From JACKBC01 sp041391125 (GTDB taxonomy: Bacteria; Chloroflexota; Anaerolineae; Caldilineales; Caldilineaceae): a DNA stretch of 64,000 nucleotides. Numbering within the stretch: the first letter of the stretch is position 1; the number at the start of each line of letters is the position of its first letter. Under the pieces are notes generated by a model. The model was given only the letters and a program-made list of their open reading frames with translations, was not told the origin of the DNA and did no database searches. Location of the stretch: positions 36,614 to 100,613 of the forward strand of contig JAWKON010000027.1 in assembly GCA_041391125.1 (NCBI GenBank), written 5' to 3'. Made by a program: the position numbers and the translations under genes. Below are positions 18,914 through 27,531 of the stretch, piece after piece.

Positions 18914-21900
18914 ATGCATACAAAAAATCGATCTACACTTTTGGTCAGAACAGGTACGCGGTTGGTGATGCTGGCCGCCATCCTCATGCTGTTGTTTATT
19001 GACAAGGGGGCGCCAATTCTGGCGGCGCCCGCCCTGCAAACTGGTTCGCCGGTTTACTTCTCGATTGCGGGGACCAGCACGGTCCCCGGAACCCCGAACA
19101 GCGGCAACTGGCGAGACTCGGATATTTACTTCTGGAATACGTCAGCCTTTAGCCAGGTGATCGACACCGCCAGTACCGGCCTCAACCTACCCGGCGGGGC
19201 CAATATCGATGGCTTCGACAGAGTTGATGACACACATTTCTACATGTCCTTCACCGATACTGTAACACTGCCCGGTGGCGCAGGAACAGCTGCGGATGAA
19301 GACGTTGTGTATTACAACGCTGGCGCCTGGTCGCTTTTCTTTGATGGCAGCCTCTATGGTTTGGGTGGTGGCGGCGGTGGTAGTTTTGACTTGGATGCTA
19401 TCAGCATTGTAAGTGGCACCCTCTACTTCTCGACGGATAATAACAATACGCCAGGGGGGGGTGGCGGCGGTGACGATGCTGACATCTACCGCTGGAACGG
19501 GGGCAGTTCATACACACGTATTGTGGATGCGTCTACCATTGGTATTCCGTTTTTTGGTGGCGGCAATGCAAATGTAGATGGCCTTGCATTTGTTGACGCC
19601 ACGCACTTCTATTTGTCGTTCGCTGACAATACCACAATTAGTGGCTTTACTACCGTGCAGGATGAAGATATCGTCTACTACAACAACGGCACCTGGTCTA
19701 TCTATTTCGATGGCACAGCCGCAGGATTAGGCGCCAGCGGTAACCTAGACATTGACGCTTTTTCCTTACCGGCCGCAGCCCAGCCGCAAACCATCACCTT
19801 TGGCGCACTGGCTAACAAGACCTTTGGCGACGCCGACTTCAACGTCAGCGCCACCGCCTCGTCCGGCTTGCCGGTGAGCTTTGCGGCCAGCGGCAATTGT
19901 ACGGTGAGCGGTACGCTGGTGCATCTGACCGGCGCCGGCTCCTGCACGATCACGGCCTCGCAGGCAGGGAATTCGTCCTATCAGGCTGCGCCCAACGTGG
20001 CCCAAGGCTTCACCATTGCCCAGGGCAGCCAGACCATCACCTTCAATCCGCTGCCCAACAAGACGACAGCCGATCCTGACTTTACGGTGACGGCCAGCGC
20101 ATCCTCCGGTTTGGCCGTCAGCTTTGCGGCCACGGGCGACTGCACCGTAACCGGCGCGCTGGTCCATCTAACCGGTGCGGTGGGCTCCTGCACCATCACT
20201 GCTTCACAGGCGGGCGATGCCAACTATACCGCTGCCGCCAATGTGCAGCAGAGCTTTACGATTGCTGCCTTCGCGGGCGTCGATCTCTACGCAGTCAGCG
20301 GTACAACCACGCTGGGAACCCAAAACGTCACCGTTTGGGGCTATAACTACACCGGCGCCGCCGCCACCCAGCCGGGCGGCCCCACGTTTGTTGTCAACCA
20401 GGGCGACACGGTCGCCATTGTGCTGCACAACCAGCTTACCGTGAACACTGGTCTTCTCTTCCAGGGCCAGGACATGATCCCGGATCGAACCGGTGTGGCC
20501 GCTGGCGGCGCCAAGACCTACAGCTTCACCGCCAACAAACCGGGGACCTATCTGTATGGCGCCGGCTTGTTGCCTAACGCCCAATACCAGGGCGCCATGG
20601 GGCTGTACGGTGCGCTCATTGTGCGTCCTGCCACGGCCGGGCAAGCCTACGACGCGGCGTCGACGGCCTATGATGACGAAGCCGTGCTTGTGCTAAGCGA
20701 AGTTGACGCGGCGTTGAACAACAGCGCCACGCCGGCCAACTTCGACATGCGCAACTACAAGCCGCGCTACTTCCTGATTAATGGGGTAGCCTATCCCAAT
20801 ACGGCCAACTTTGCCACCGCCGCCGGGCGCCGCGTGCTGCTGCGCTACCTCAATGCCGGCATGGAGTTCCATTCCATGGCGCTCATGGGGACGCATCAAA
20901 ACGTGATTGCCAATGACGGCAGCCCGTTGGCCCACAGCCATCGCATGGTGGCCGAAACCTTTGGCCCCGGCCAGACGGTGGACGCCATTGCCACCATTCC
21001 GGCGGCCACCGCCGACGGCAGCCAGTTTGCCATCTATGACGGCAACCTGATGCTGCGCAACAGCAATGCAGCCGGCTTTGGCGGTATGCTCACCTTCTTG
21101 GCGGTTTCCAACACGCCATCCGGCGGCGACACCGTGGGACCGGTGACAAGCAACGTGGCGTATAGCGCTGGCGCGCTGACCGCCTTAATAAGCGATCTCG
21201 GCACACCCAACTCCAACATCGCCGCGGCTGAGTACTTCATCGACACCGTGGGCGCCACCGGCGCCGGTACGGCCATGAGCGGTGCGTTTGCTTCGCCAAC
21301 TGAATCAGTCTCCGCAGTCGTCGCCCTTCCGTCCGGAACGCACACCATCTATGTTCGCGGTATGGACGCCGCCAACAACTGGGGCGCGGTCGCTTCGGTG
21401 CTGGTTAACGGCGGCGACGCCACCGGGCCGACCACCAGCGGTCTCACCTTGGATCCCAGCCCGACCAACGGTTTGGTCGATGTCGCCCTACACGCCAATG
21501 CAGACGATAGCGCCACCGGCAACTCCAACATCGATGCCGCTGAGTACACGATTGATGGCGGGGCGGCGGCGACGATGACTGTCAACCTGCCGGCGCCCAT
21601 TGCCAGCCTGGATACGATGATCCCCTCGACAACGGTGGCCGCGCTATCGGAAGGCGCCCATGTGGTGGCGGTGCGCAGCCAGGATGCTGTAGGTAATTGG
21701 GGGGCGGAATCCACCATCAGCCTTGTCGTCGACAAGACCGGACCGGCTACCACCGTAACCGCGGTGGATCGCAGCCCCAACAATGGCTCTTTGCCCTTGG
21801 ATGGCACCAATCAGTCGGTGCGGGTGACGGCAACCTTTGTGGACGCGGTGGCCAATATCAGCGCGGCCGAGGGCTTCATCGACAGCCAAGGCGCCGACGG

Positions 21901-23098
21901 CGCGGGCTTCGCCTTCATCGCCAGCGATGGATTGTTCAACAGCCTGAGCGAGAGCGGCTATGCCGATATCCCGCTGCCGACGGTATTCCAACTCACGGAG
22001 GGCAACCACACGATCATTGTCCATGCCAAAGACGCCGCCGGCAACTGGGGGGCGACCAGCACCGGCAACCTCTTCATCGACAAGACGGCGCCAACCGTCG
22101 TCAGCATCACGCGGCTGGATGCCAGCCCGACCACGGCGACGAGCGTGAACTTCCAGGTCACCTTCTCGGAAAATGTGACAGGCGTGACCAGCGGCAACTT
22201 CAGCCTCGTCCAAACCGGCGGTATGACCGGCGCCAGCATCACTTCGGTGACCGGCGGTGGTGCAACTTGGACTGTGACAACTAGCACTGGTTCCGGCAGC
22301 GGCTCACTAGGCCTCAACCTCACGTCAGCCGCAGGCATTACGGATATTGCGAGCAATGCCTTGTCGGCAACTGGCCTGCCCTTTGTGGGTCAAACCTATA
22401 CCTTCCTTTCAGCTTCGCTCTACTTCTCGATTTCTGGGAACAGCACGGTCCCCGGCACGACGAGCACCGGCGACTTCCGCGACTCGGACATTTACTTCTG
22501 GGACGGCGCTGCCTTTAGCCGGGTGATTACAGCGAGCGGCATAAACGTGCCGAGTGGGACTAATGTCGACGGCTTTGATCGGGTCGATGCGACGCACTTC
22601 TACATGTCGTTCAGTGGTTCAGTCACGCTGCCTGGGGCTGGCACTGTTCAGGATGAAGACGTGGTCTACTACAACGCTGGCGCGTGGTCGCTCTTCTTCG
22701 ACGGCAGCGCCAACAACGTTGGCAATACGGATCTGGATGCTATCAGCATTGTGGGTGGTATACTCTACTTCTCAACAGATAACACGGCAGTGCCAACCGG
22801 CGTGAGCGGCGGGGGTGATGATGCTGATATCTACTCGTGGAATGGTTCAACCTTCGCCCGGGTATATGATGCTTCCACTCTCGGCTGGTCGACCTCTAAC
22901 GTCGATGGTTTCGTACGCGTGGACGCAACCCATTACTACTTGTCCTATAGTGGGGATACAAACATACCCGGTTTTGGCCCGATTCAGGATGAGGACGTGA
23001 TCTACTACAATGCCGGAACCTGGTCCGTCTACTTTGACGGCACGCCGAAAGGCTTGACCAGCGGCAATCTGGATGTGGATGCGTTCGACCTGCCTTAA
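18914..23098 (+). CDS. Large secreted protein: FDG repeats, MBG-like, degenerate cupredoxin and Ig-like domains (1394 aa)
   Basis: Signal peptide about residues 1-38. Residues ~44-285 and ~1167-1393 are homologous blocks, each with two units. Each unit has a D-x-D-[IV]-Y core and a W-S-[LIV]-[FY]-F-D-G segment, then D-[LIV]-D-A and LYFSTDN. This could be a beta-propeller-like fold. Between them are two MBG-like repeats (~290-452, each ending in a CTITASQAG segment), and two cupredoxin-like domains (~454-733) that resemble the preceding gene but carry EFHSMALMG in place of the HxH ligand motif. Several Ig-like repeats with AAEYFID and GNWGA follow (~736-1165). It starts 17 bases after the previous stop with GGAG upstream, so it is probably co-transcribed. 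No copper ligands are evident; the function is likely structural. Confidence 0.87.
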   Translation: MHTKNRSTLLVRTGTRLVMLAAILMLLFIDKGAPILAAPALQTGSPVYFSIAGTSTVPGTPNSGNWRDSDIYFWNTSAFSQVIDTASTGLNLPGGANIDGFDRVDDTHFYMSFTDTVTLPGGAGTAADEDVVYYNAGAWSLFFDGSLYGLGGGGGGSFDLDAISIVSGTLYFSTDNNNTPGGGGGGDDADIYRWNGGSSYTRIVDASTIGIPFFGGGNANVDGLAFVDATHFYLSFADNTTISGFTTVQDEDIVYYNNGTWSIYFDGTAAGLGASGNLDIDAFSLPAAAQPQTITFGALANKTFGDADFNVSATASSGLPVSFAASGNCTVSGTLVHLTGAGSCTITASQAGNSSYQAAPNVAQGFTIAQGSQTITFNPLPNKTTADPDFTVTASASSGLAVSFAATGDCTVTGALVHLTGAVGSCTITASQAGDANYTAAANVQQSFTIAAFAGVDLYAVSGTTTLGTQNVTVWGYNYTGAAATQPGGPTFVVNQGDTVAIVLHNQLTVNTGLLFQGQDMIPDRTGVAAGGAKTYSFTANKPGTYLYGAGLLPNAQYQGAMGLYGALIVRPATAGQAYDAASTAYDDEAVLVLSEVDAALNNSATPANFDMRNYKPRYFLINGVAYPNTANFATAAGRRVLLRYLNAGMEFHSMALMGTHQNVIANDGSPLAHSHRMVAETFGPGQTVDAIATIPAATADGSQFAIYDGNLMLRNSNAAGFGGMLTFLAVSNTPSGGDTVGPVTSNVAYSAGALTALISDLGTPNSNIAAAEYFIDTVGATGAGTAMSGAFASPTESVSAVVALPSGTHTIYVRGMDAANNWGAVASVLVNGGDATGPTTSGLTLDPSPTNGLVDVALHANADDSATGNSNIDAAEYTIDGGAAATMTVNLPAPIASLDTMIPSTTVAALSEGAHVVAVRSQDAVGNWGAESTISLVVDKTGPATTVTAVDRSPNNGSLPLDGTNQSVRVTATFVDAVANISAAEGFIDSQGADGAGFAFIASDGLFNSLSESGYADIPLPTVFQLTEGNHTIIVHAKDAAGNWGATSTGNLFIDKTAPTVVSITRLDASPTTATSVNFQVTFSENVTGVTSGNFSLVQTGGMTGASITSVTGGGATWTVTTSTGSGSGSLGLNLTSAAGITDIASNALSATGLPFVGQTYTFLSASLYFSISGNSTVPGTTSTGDFRDSDIYFWDGAAFSRVITASGINVPSGTNVDGFDRVDATHFYMSFSGSVTLPGAGTVQDEDVVYYNAGAWSLFFDGSANNVGNTDLDAISIVGGILYFSTDNTAVPTGVSGGGDDADIYSWNGSTFARVYDASTLGWSTSNVDGFVRVDATHYYLSYSGDTNIPGFGPIQDEDVIYYNAGTWSVYFDGTPKGLTSGNLDVDAFDLP

Positions 23099-23183
23099 AC
23101 GGCTTCCAACCAAGAGAGCTGGTCTCGTCCTATGGCGCAAGCCATTAACGAGACCACTCTCCGTCCCATAGCACACTCATCAC

Positions 23184-23219
23184 GCTGCGGCGGAAAGGCA
23201 ATCGTCTTTCCGCCGCAGC
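23184..23219 (+). terminator. Perfect 14-bp hairpin at the end of the cupredoxin gene run
   Basis: GCTGCGGCGGAAAG (23184-23197) pairs perfectly with CTTTCCGCCGCAGC (23206-23219) across an 8-base loop, 86 bases after the 1394-aa gene. It lacks a T-run, but its position suggests the end of the cupredoxin transcript. Confidence 0.6.
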
Positions 23220-23309
23220 TATGGCATTCATAAGCAATGCAAAACGTGGAGACTAAGCATTCCATTGTTATGGAACTTATCAACAAACCCACTGCAAAAA
23301 GGCTGAATT

Positions 23310-23376
23310 GCCACAAAAACACAAGAAACACAAAAGCCGCAAAAAGAATTTTTGTGTTTTCTGTGTCTTTTGTGGC
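23310..23376. repeat. CACAAA-type foldback repeat
   Basis: GCCACAAAAACACAAGAAAC on the left faces a near-exact complement ending TTTTGTGGC on the right, around a short AAAAAGAATTTTT centre. It belongs to the same class of purine-rich intergenic foldbacks as the other repeat families here, but to a different sequence family. Confidence 0.75.
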
Positions 23377-23416
23377 TATCAATCGTTTTGCAGCGGAGCG
23401 ATAAATCAAAAAAATT

Positions 23417-23938
23417 ATGCGCGCAAATATCATCAACCCTAAGATTATTCAGACCGGCGTGGCGCACTTGACGCGCTATGTGGTCCACATGCTGATTCTG
23501 CTGCCGGTGGTGGCGGCTATATTGGCCTATACCATCTGGCACGGGCTGCCCCAAGAGGCGCCCACGGCGGTGCAAGAGGCGGCGGTGGAGCCAATCACGG
23601 TCATCTCGGCCCAAACATTGGAGGAGCGCTTTGGCATGCAGATGACGCTGGTGGCCATCACCGCCGGGGGCGGCGTTGTGGACGTGCGTTATAAGGTGCT
23701 CGATAAAGAGAAGGCGGCCTATCTGCTGGACGACACGGATAATCCGCCTACCCTTTTTATCGAAGAGAGCGGCATGACGCTGCGCCAAGCCGGCCGCGTC
23801 ATGAAACATAATACTGAACTTGAAAACGGCGCCCACTACTTTATGTTATATACCAATACGCAGAATGCCGTGCGGCGCGGGACGCCCGTTTCGGTAGTGT
23901 TCGGATCGTTGCGTCTTGAGCCGATTGTGGCACAATAG
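23417..23938 (+). CDS. Membrane-anchored hypothetical protein (173 aa)
   Basis: I do not recognise a family. It has an N-terminal cytoplasmic stretch of about 22 residues, one hydrophobic segment at about 23-44 (YVVHMLILLPVVAAILAYTI), and an extracytoplasmic domain with alternating beta-type sequence and two acidic stretches (LLDDTDN, LFIEESG). The ATG follows the CACAAA foldback by 40 bases, so it may be transcribed separately from the cupredoxin genes. Its position suggests a role as membrane partner of the secreted proteins; this is inference only. Confidence 0.65.
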   Translation: MRANIINPKIIQTGVAHLTRYVVHMLILLPVVAAILAYTIWHGLPQEAPTAVQEAAVEPITVISAQTLEERFGMQMTLVAITAGGGVVDVRYKVLDKEKAAYLLDDTDNPPTLFIEESGMTLRQAGRVMKHNTELENGAHYFMLYTNTQNAVRRGTPVSVVFGSLRLEPIVAQ

Positions 23939-23962
23939 AATTCTTCTATGTGGACAAATCGA

Positions 23963-24063
23963 AATTGTAAATGGTAAACGGTGAATTAGGAATGGTAAAT
24001 GAGCCTGAAGCGCGTAGCCGGCCCCGTTCACAATTAACCATTTACCATTTACCATTTACAATT
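23963..24063. repeat. AATGGTAAA-type palindromic intergenic repeat, copy 1
   Basis: AATTGTAAATGGTAAA (23963-23978) is a perfect 16-bp inverted repeat with 24048-24063. The interior contains GTAGCCGGCCCCGTTCACAA, which recurs with one change near 48549. Further AATGGTAAA-like units lie inside both arms. Confidence 0.85.
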
Positions 24064-24087
24064 CCTATTTCACCTCCCCGAGGATCC

Positions 24088-26616
24088 ATGCAAATAATAC
24101 GCAACCGCATCTCTCTCGCCTTGGCCATTGGCTTGCTCGGCTTGTTGGGCGTGGCAACGCCGGCCTATGCCGATTCCGTCATCACCGTAACGACGCTGGA
24201 TGATGGGCTGGTCGCTGACGCCGCTTGCTCCCTCCGCGAGGCCGTCATCGCCGCCAATACGGATGCGGCCTTTAACGGCTGTGCGGCCGGCAGCGGCGCC
24301 GACACGATTGTCTTTGACGGCGCGTTGGCCACCCCCAGCGTTTTTGTCCTCTCGCACACCGGCAGCAATGAAAATGGCGCCCAGACCGGCGACCTGGATG
24401 TGAGCGGTTCCTTGACCATCAGCGCGAGCTTGGCAATTAGCAGCGCCACCAGCGGCCCGACGCCCACCGTCATTGTTGACGGCAACCACAGCGACCGCGT
24501 TTTCCACCTGTTGAACAATGCACAGCTCACCCTCACCGGCATCACCGTGCAGCACGGCCAGCCCGGCGGCGCCAGCAACGGCGGCGGCATCCTCACCGAG
24601 CTGGGCGCGCGACTCACGGTCAACCACAGCCGCGTTATCAGCAATAGCGCCGTCAGCGGCGGCGGCATTTATGGCGTCGGCCGCGTGACGATTACTGATA
24701 GCCAAATCGCTGAGAATAGCGGCGGCGGTCTGACCAATATGGGCGGCCTCTTTACGCTGCGCAACGTTGAGATCTCCCACAACAGCGGCGGCTATGGCCT
24801 CTCCAACCAGGCCCAAGGCGCGCTCTCTTTCACCGCTGGGCTCATTGCGGACAATGCGGGCGGCGGTCTCTCCAACGCCGGCGCTCAGGCCACCGTGACG
24901 GGCGCAACGCTGCGCGGCAACAGCGTTCACGGCGGCGCGGTCAACACCGGCGCCGGCTTGACGCGGCTGACCATTGCCGACAGCCTGATCGTTTCCAATA
25001 CGGCCACAGCCGGTGGCGGTCTGCTCAATGAAGGCGTCGGGGCCAGCGTCAGCATCTATCGCACGCGCATCAGCGGCAATCAGGCTACGGGCAGCGGCGG
25101 CGGCCTTTTTAACAACGGCATTATGACCCTGCACGAGAGCACGCTGGATCACAACCAGGCGCGCGCCGGCGGCGGTCTGCATCACTTTGGCGGCAACCTG
25201 TCGCTGCTCAACGACACCCTGAGCCAGAACGACGCCAGCGATAATGGCGGCGGTCTCTACAATGGCGGCAGCGCCGTGATCAAGTCGGTGACGTTGGTCC
25301 TGAATCGGGCCAATGGCGAGGGCGGCAACATCTTTATTGATGAATCGCAACTGAGCATCCAAAACAGCCTTGTGACGCAAGCCCTTGACGGCGACAACTG
25401 CGCCCAAAGCGGCGGCTTTGTCACCTCGCTGGGTCACAATTTGGAAAGCGCCAATAGCTGTAAATTTATGGCTGCCGGCGATCTGCCCAATAGCGACCCA
25501 AAGCTGGGGCCACTGCAAAACAATGGCGGCCCCACCCCCACCCATGCGTTGCTGCCGGGCAGCCCGGCCATTGATGCCGCTGCCAACTGCCCGGCCACCG
25601 ATCAGCGCGGGCTGGCGCGCCCCCAGGGCGCGGCCTGTGACATTGGCGCCTTTGAAGCGGGCGATGTGGCCGATCTGGCCCTGGCCGTCACCGCTTCTGC
25701 GGACGTAATCGGAACAAATCAGCCCCTGACTTATTCCCTGTTCATCACCAATTTAGGGCCAAGCAGCGCTGTATCAGTGACGCTGACCGACCATCTGCCG
25801 GCCGGCGTTGATCTGATTTCAACCACCGTCACATCCTCCATCTCGACCACCATTTCTTCGACGCTGGTCAGTGACGGCGACTGTGCGCCCAATGGCTGCC
25901 TGCGCTGGAGCTTGCCCGCGCTGGATGCGGGCGCCAGCCTATCGGCCACCATTGTTATCAACACGCTGCTGACGGCGGGTACGTTGACCAATACGGCGCA
26001 GATTGCCGGCACCACGTCTGATTTGAACCTTGCCAATAATGCGCAACTTACGCTGGTGACGGTGGCCCAGGAAGAGGGCGATCTGACGCCGCCCGGTCCC
26101 GTAGGCAATCTGACCACCACGGACTTGACGGCCACCGGCGTCATGCTCATCTGGACACCCGCCACGGACAACGTGGGCGTAACCGGCTACGACATCTGGA
26201 TACAGCAGGATGGCCCCACCCCGGCGCCGGCGCCTATCGGCGACACCACTGCGCTCACTTTCACAGTTAATGCATTGGAGCCAGGCACGGGCTATTGGCT
26301 GTGGGTGGCGGCTTACGACGCCGCCGGCAACGAAGCCGATCTGAGCGAGTTGACGCCGATCCATATTACGACCTTGGCGACACTGGGCGTCATTCGCATA
26401 GTGGTTGAGCCGCCGGCGCCCACCATCAGCGATGCGGTTTCGATTACGGTGGAGAGCATCCACCGCGATAGCTGCGTGCCTCATTATGATTCGCACCAGA
26501 TCGTCGATCACGATATTGCCATTTTGAGTGTACCTTCGGGAGAACTCTTCTGCTTGCCGGCCGAAACGCCGTGGGATTACAGCATCAACGTGGGCAAGCT
26601 CGCGGCAGGACCCTAG
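24088..26616 (+). CDS. CSLREA / beta-helix secreted protein, ended by an in-frame TAG
   Basis: Start at the ATG at 24088 (GAGGA just upstream; an ATG at 23971 would translate the palindromic repeat). A signal peptide ends near AYA (28). The CSLREA motif (residues 47-52) is diagnostic of the CSLREA N-terminal domain. A long right-handed beta-helix with GGG-rich turns follows, then a choice-of-anchor-Q-type segment (NNGGPTPTHALLPGSPAIDA), a DUF11-like domain (TNLGPSSA), an FN3-like domain (WTPATDNVGVTGYDIW) and the start of a further domain. The amber codon at 26614-26616 stops it at 842 residues, but the same frame continues to 27135. The extension carries a C-terminal YLPIVQK, so the full gene is probably 24088-27135. 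Confidence 0.85.
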   Translation: MQIIRNRISLALAIGLLGLLGVATPAYADSVITVTTLDDGLVADAACSLREAVIAANTDAAFNGCAAGSGADTIVFDGALATPSVFVLSHTGSNENGAQTGDLDVSGSLTISASLAISSATSGPTPTVIVDGNHSDRVFHLLNNAQLTLTGITVQHGQPGGASNGGGILTELGARLTVNHSRVISNSAVSGGGIYGVGRVTITDSQIAENSGGGLTNMGGLFTLRNVEISHNSGGYGLSNQAQGALSFTAGLIADNAGGGLSNAGAQATVTGATLRGNSVHGGAVNTGAGLTRLTIADSLIVSNTATAGGGLLNEGVGASVSIYRTRISGNQATGSGGGLFNNGIMTLHESTLDHNQARAGGGLHHFGGNLSLLNDTLSQNDASDNGGGLYNGGSAVIKSVTLVLNRANGEGGNIFIDESQLSIQNSLVTQALDGDNCAQSGGFVTSLGHNLESANSCKFMAAGDLPNSDPKLGPLQNNGGPTPTHALLPGSPAIDAAANCPATDQRGLARPQGAACDIGAFEAGDVADLALAVTASADVIGTNQPLTYSLFITNLGPSSAVSVTLTDHLPAGVDLISTTVTSSISTTISSTLVSDGDCAPNGCLRWSLPALDAGASLSATIVINTLLTAGTLTNTAQIAGTTSDLNLANNAQLTLVTVAQEEGDLTPPGPVGNLTTTDLTATGVMLIWTPATDNVGVTGYDIWIQQDGPTPAPAPIGDTTALTFTVNALEPGTGYWLWVAAYDAAGNEADLSELTPIHITTLATLGVIRIVVEPPAPTISDAVSITVESIHRDSCVPHYDSHQIVDHDIAILSVPSGELFCLPAETPWDYSINVGKLAAGP

Positions 26617-27135
26617 ACCGTGACGCACACGCTGGAAGGGCAGCAAAAGCGGGCCTACTTTGCCGTCAGCGCGCCGCCATTGGCAACGCCGACGCCCACA
26701 CCTGACCCGAATCCCAAGCCAACGCTTACGGCCGAGCCAACAGCGCCAGCGACGGTGACGCCTGTTCCATCCGCACCGCAGATTGTGGACCCACAGGGTC
26801 AGGCGCCCAAGGAGGCCACCGTGGGACAACCATTTCGCTACACGCTACAGGCCACCGGCTACCCGCCGCCCACATTTGAACTGGTCAGCGGCCCGGCCGG
26901 CATGACGGTCAGCAATCCCGGCAGTGTGAGCCGGGCGGCCGGACAGCCCAGCAGTGCCGCCACCGGCCAAATCGATTGGACGCCCACGGCGGCTGAAATC
27001 GGCGTGGTCGCCGTGATCATCCGCGCATCCAATAGCCTGGGCAGCAACGACTATGCTTTTGAGATCAACGTGCGCGCCGCCCGCACCGGCAACCAGAGCG
27101 GGCCACGCAGCTATTTGCCGATTGTGCAAAAATGA
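26617..27135 (+). pseudogene. C-terminal part of the CSLREA protein, separated by an in-frame stop
   Basis: In frame with 24088-26616 directly after TAG. It encodes the rest of the interrupted domain (VTHTLEGQQKRAYF), a Pro/Thr-rich linker (PTPTPDPNPKP), a cadherin/Ig-like domain (FRYTLQATGYPPPTFELVSG) and the terminal RSYLPIVQK. The linker plus LPxx terminus matches other secreted proteins here, so this is the lost tail of the upstream gene rather than an independent one. A CAG-to-TAG change, stop read-through or a sequencing error are the candidate explanations. Confidence 0.75.
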
Positions 27136-27159
27136 GGGTCAATCACCAAACACGCAACC

Positions 27160-27531
27160 ATGTCTAAATCAAAACCAACTTTCTACATCCATAAATCTCA
27201 CCTTTTATGCGCCTTTCTGTGCGTTCTCTTGCTGCTGGGCTTCACCGGCAAAACTGTGCAAGCTCATGCGGCCGTCATCCGCGCCGAACCCATTGACGGC
27301 GAAGCGCTGACCACCGCCCCATCCGAGCTGCGGCTTTGGTTCAACGAGCCGATCCTGCCGCAGTTTAGCCAGGTGCAACTGGTGGATGCGGAGGATAACG
27401 TCATCGCTAACGTGCAGACCCAACCGCAACTGTCGGCAAGCGGCGCGCTTTGGTGGCCAACCTGCCGGCGTTGGAGCCGGGCGTCTATACCGTCATGTGG
27501 CGCGCGTTGTCCGACATCGATGGCCACTTAA
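27160..27531 (+). CDS. CopC-like copper-binding domain, frameshifted into CopD
   Basis: N-terminal part of a CopC-CopD fusion. The signal peptide ends at VQA, leaving a mature N-terminal His36 (HAAVIRAEP), the position of the amino-terminal copper ligand in CopC proteins. LRLWFNEPI is the next conserved CopC stretch. After about residue 97 (near 27448) the frame becomes meaningless (PTCRRWSRASIPS), while the overlapping +2/-1 frame continues as VANLPALEPGVYTVMWRALS, a standard CopC continuation. The coding frame therefore shifts at the CTTTGG around 27448-27453. Confidence 0.8.
   Translation: MSKSKPTFYIHKSHLLCAFLCVLLLLGFTGKTVQAHAAVIRAEPIDGEALTTAPSELRLWFNEPILPQFSQVQLVDAEDNVIANVQTQPQLSASGALWWPTCRRWSRASIPSCGARCPTSMAT

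Larger units (their letters stand above)
23099..23416. other. Intergenic region with terminator-like hairpin and CACAAA foldback repeat
   Basis: 318 bases without a gene. It holds a 14-bp perfect hairpin (23184-23219) and a large imperfect foldback of CACAAA-type repeats (23310-23376), both listed separately. Confidence 0.6.

Noticed and set aside
24070..25545. 491-aa minus-strand open frame
   Set aside because: Shadow of the CSLREA beta-helix gene; low-complexity Ala/Val/Gly sequence with no recognisable domain.
27440..27460. Programmed -1 frameshift in copC-copD
   Set aside because: No X-XXY-YYZ heptamer fits the zero frame and no clear downstream pseudoknot was found; a lesion or consensus error is simpler.
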